Shown here: piece after piece, positions 62,308 through 64,000 of the stretch
How the letters are laid out: each line of letters starts with the position of its first letter
Numbering within the stretch: the first letter of the stretch is position 1
Origin: Nitrospirae bacterium YQR-1
Lineage (GTDB): Bacteria > Nitrospirota > Thermodesulfovibrionia > Thermodesulfovibrionales > Magnetobacteriaceae
Reading direction: 5' to 3'
NCBI GenBank assembly: GCA_039908095.1
Contig: JAMOBJ010000009.1
Span: 30,729-94,728, forward strand
Length of the DNA: 64,000 nucleotides
Notes under the pieces: generated by a model
Database searches by the model: none
Told to the model about the DNA's origin: nothing
The model's input: only the letters and a program-made list of their open reading frames with translations
Position numbers and translations under genes: made by a program

Positions 62308-63885
62308 ATGACAAATAATCCAGGAAAAATAAAACTTTTGCTTATTGAAGATGACTTAGGCGATATTGATTATATAAGGGAAATATTGTCGGAGGTTTCT
62401 TATTTAAGGTTTGATATATACACCGCAGAGAGTCTTGCAAAAGCAAAAGAATATATCTCTTTGGGCAGTTGTATAGATGTAATATTAACAGACCTTAATC
62501 TTGAAAACTCTAAGGGCTACGATACTTTCCTAAGCATACGCCCGATCGTAGAGAATATTCCGATTTTAATTTTAACCGGACTGGAAGATGAGGAATTGGC
62601 TCTAAGAGCGGTACAGGACGGAGCCCAGAATTATATTGTTAAATCTGAGATTAAAAGCAGAGTGCTGGCACGCTCTATATGCTATGCCATAGAACATAAC
62701 AATATGACTTTAAAGTTAAAACAAGCAAATGATGTGCGTTTTGCTCAAATAATCGAACAAAATGCCGATGGCATTTTAGTAGTTGACCTGGAAGGACGTG
62801 TGCGTTTTGTAAACCCTGCTGCAGAGAAATTATTTGGTAAAAAGTCCGTCCAACTCATCGGAGAGTATTTTGGTTTTCCGGTTGTATCGTCTGAGAAGAC
62901 TGAAATAGAGATTTTACATAAAAATGGTAAAACCATTTCTATAGAAATGAAAATTGTGGAGACTGAATGGGAAAATGAGATTGCATTTTTGGCCTCTTTA
63001 AGGGATATTACACAACGTAAAAAGCTAATGGCAAAAATAAAAGACTTAAACAAAAATTTAGAACAAAAAGTGATTGAAGAGGTAAAAAAGCGTCAGATAC
63101 AAGAGGACCTGTTAATTCAAAAATCAAAAATGGCCACAATGGGTGAAATGATAAATTCTATTGCCCACCAGTGGAAACAACCGCTTAACTCTTTAAGCCT
63201 GCTTGTACAGGACATAAAGGAAGCCTATATATTCAATCAGCTTAACAGCAGATACATTGATGAAACAATAGAAACCGCTATGAATCACATTAAATTTATG
63301 TCGGATACCGTCAACGATTTCAGGGACTTTTTTAAACCGACAAAAGTTAAAGTAAAACTTGATGTAAACTTAATAATTAACTCAGTATTGGTGATAGTAT
63401 TATCAGAGCTGAAAAGCTTAAGAATTCGTTTTAATCATGAATGTAGGTGTTTTTTCCATGAAATGTCATTAGAGAATTGTGCGATTATAAACACCTGTGC
63501 TTATGAAGTTTTAAATGTAGTTGTGTATCCAAATGAAATAAAACAGGTACTCTTAAACATAATAGTAAACGCAAAAGATGCAATAGTATCTGCAAGAATA
63601 AAAGGGGTATTAAAAGATAGTGAGCACGGATTGATTGAGCTAATAACAGTAAGGGAGCCAAACTGTATCAAGATTATTATTAAAGACAACGGCGGTGGTA
63701 TTCCGGAGAATTTACTTAACAAAATATTTGAACCCTACTTTACTACCAAAGGGGATGAGGGAACCGGAATAGGTTTATATATGTCAAAAATCATAATAGA
63801 AGTCAACATGGGTGGCAAAATTTATGTACAAAACACAGACACCGGCGCTGCTTTTACCTTAGAACTGCCTGCAGAGAATACATGA
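62308..63885 (+). CDS. REC-PAS-histidine kinase at the end of the Kai island
   Basis: 525 residues: receiver (LLIEDDLGDIDYI; D in VILTDLNLENSKG; K in GAQNYIVK), PAS (NADGILVVDLEGRVRFVNPAAEKLFG), a coiled coil (about 245-270), HisKA with SIAHQWKQPLN near 290, and HATPase_c with FEPYFTTKGDEGTGIGLYMSKIII. A 25-residue insertion near 370-395 (HECRCFFHEMSLENC) in front of the N box is cysteine-rich and unusual. It is separated from the previous gene by 128 bases and a palindrome, so it may have its own promoter. Confidence 0.9.
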   Translation: MTNNPGKIKLLLIEDDLGDIDYIREILSEVSYLRFDIYTAESLAKAKEYISLGSCIDVILTDLNLENSKGYDTFLSIRPIVENIPILILTGLEDEELALRAVQDGAQNYIVKSEIKSRVLARSICYAIEHNNMTLKLKQANDVRFAQIIEQNADGILVVDLEGRVRFVNPAAEKLFGKKSVQLIGEYFGFPVVSSEKTEIEILHKNGKTISIEMKIVETEWENEIAFLASLRDITQRKKLMAKIKDLNKNLEQKVIEEVKKRQIQEDLLIQKSKMATMGEMINSIAHQWKQPLNSLSLLVQDIKEAYIFNQLNSRYIDETIETAMNHIKFMSDTVNDFRDFFKPTKVKVKLDVNLIINSVLVIVLSELKSLRIRFNHECRCFFHEMSLENCAIINTCAYEVLNVVVYPNEIKQVLLNIIVNAKDAIVSARIKGVLKDSEHGLIELITVREPNCIKIIIKDNGGGIPENLLNKIFEPYFTTKGDEGTGIGLYMSKIIIEVNMGGKIYVQNTDTGAAFTLELPAENT

Positions 63886-64000
63886 TTTTTCAGTAACTTC
63901 TCCAAAATTATTTTTATTGCCTTTGTAGTTAACTCCGGCAGAGTTTTTTTATCATCTAATGATGCAGAGAAAAGACTGGATTGTCGCTCGTAGGCGGGAA
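63822..64000 (-). CDS. Possible 3' end of a convergent gene (partial)
   Basis: From the right edge, one reverse frame stays open to TAA at 63822-63824 and reads sensibly in its non-overlapping part (SLDDKKTLPELTTKAIK, then IILEKLLKN). It would overlap the convergent kinase by 64 bases; the other two reverse frames stop within 45 bases. No family is recognisable from about 58 residues. Confidence 0.3.
   Translation of the reverse strand, partial: PAYERQSSLFSASLDDKKTLPELTTKAIKIILEKLLKNHVFSAGSSKVKAAPVSVFCT

Noticed and set aside
1..64000. Magnetosome (mam/mad) genes, prophage, rRNA or insertion-sequence transposase
   Set aside because: None was found on either strand, so the proposed Nitrospirota placement rests only on indirect gene content.

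Overview
The window reads as chromosomal DNA from a Gram-negative, motile, sensory-rich bacterium. Genes for LPS-type acyl transfer, a secretin, chemotaxis, selenocysteine use, anaerobic-type cobamide metabolism and a KaiBC clock together suggest Nitrospirota (Thermodesulfovibrionia-like, possibly a magnetotactic lineage) or a neighbouring phylum. This placement is inference only: there is no rRNA gene in the window and no magnetosome gene was seen.

Layout. 1-3.9 kb (minus strand): chemotaxis genes, namely a transducer (MCP), CheW, a small two-CW protein and an MCP-like coiled-coil protein with a CheZ-like motif that runs off the left edge. 4.3-5.8 kb: a DsrE-like gene and selD, where selD is itself a selenoprotein gene with an in-frame UGA and a SECIS-like hairpin. 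5.8-9.6 kb: orphan genes and repeats. 9.7-15.4 kb: a moxR / DUF58 / BatD-like / BatA / BatB / BatC operon. 15.8-28.8 kb: membrane glycosyltransferase-like and SGNH-hydrolase-like proteins interspersed with a DUF323 protein, a cupin, cspA, an ABC1 kinase and a spermidine-synthase-like gene. 28.8-32.4 kb (minus): rplU-rpmA-obgE-lpxL-like-pfkB-like operon. 32.7-42.4 kb: an orphan OmpR-type regulator and an MSHA/type IV pilus assembly operon (mshI, J, K, L, E, G, then mshM). 42.5-47 kb: a secreted acetolactate-decarboxylase-like protein, an STT3/PglB oligosaccharyltransferase and a partner membrane glycosyltransferase. 47-50.7 kb: kup, a cobalamin riboswitch driving a ThiC paralogue (probably bzaF), and tRNA-Lys(CUU). 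51-64 kb: a signal-transduction island around kaiB-kaiC.

The Kai island is the most interesting system. An intact receiver domain is fused to a C-terminal helical domain that resembles KaiA-C/RsbU-N. It lies directly upstream of kaiB and a two-domain KaiC that keeps the phosphorylation sites. Immediately downstream are a REC-PAS histidine kinase and an 8-bp-overlapping regulator with an unusual REC-ArsR-type winged-helix architecture. Further REC/PAS kinases and an Rcp1-type regulator flank this core. The arrangement suggests a self-contained input - oscillator/timer - output module outside cyanobacteria, with the REC-KaiA-like protein as a possible KaiA3-like regulator.

A dispersed family of about 140-150 bp terminal-inverted-repeat elements (MITE-like, about eleven copies or remnants) is scattered through the window. 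It includes a chimera of two TIR types, a triple-nested insertion, and two cases where the repeat supplies the 3' end and stop codon of a protein gene (the pfkB-like gene and pglB).
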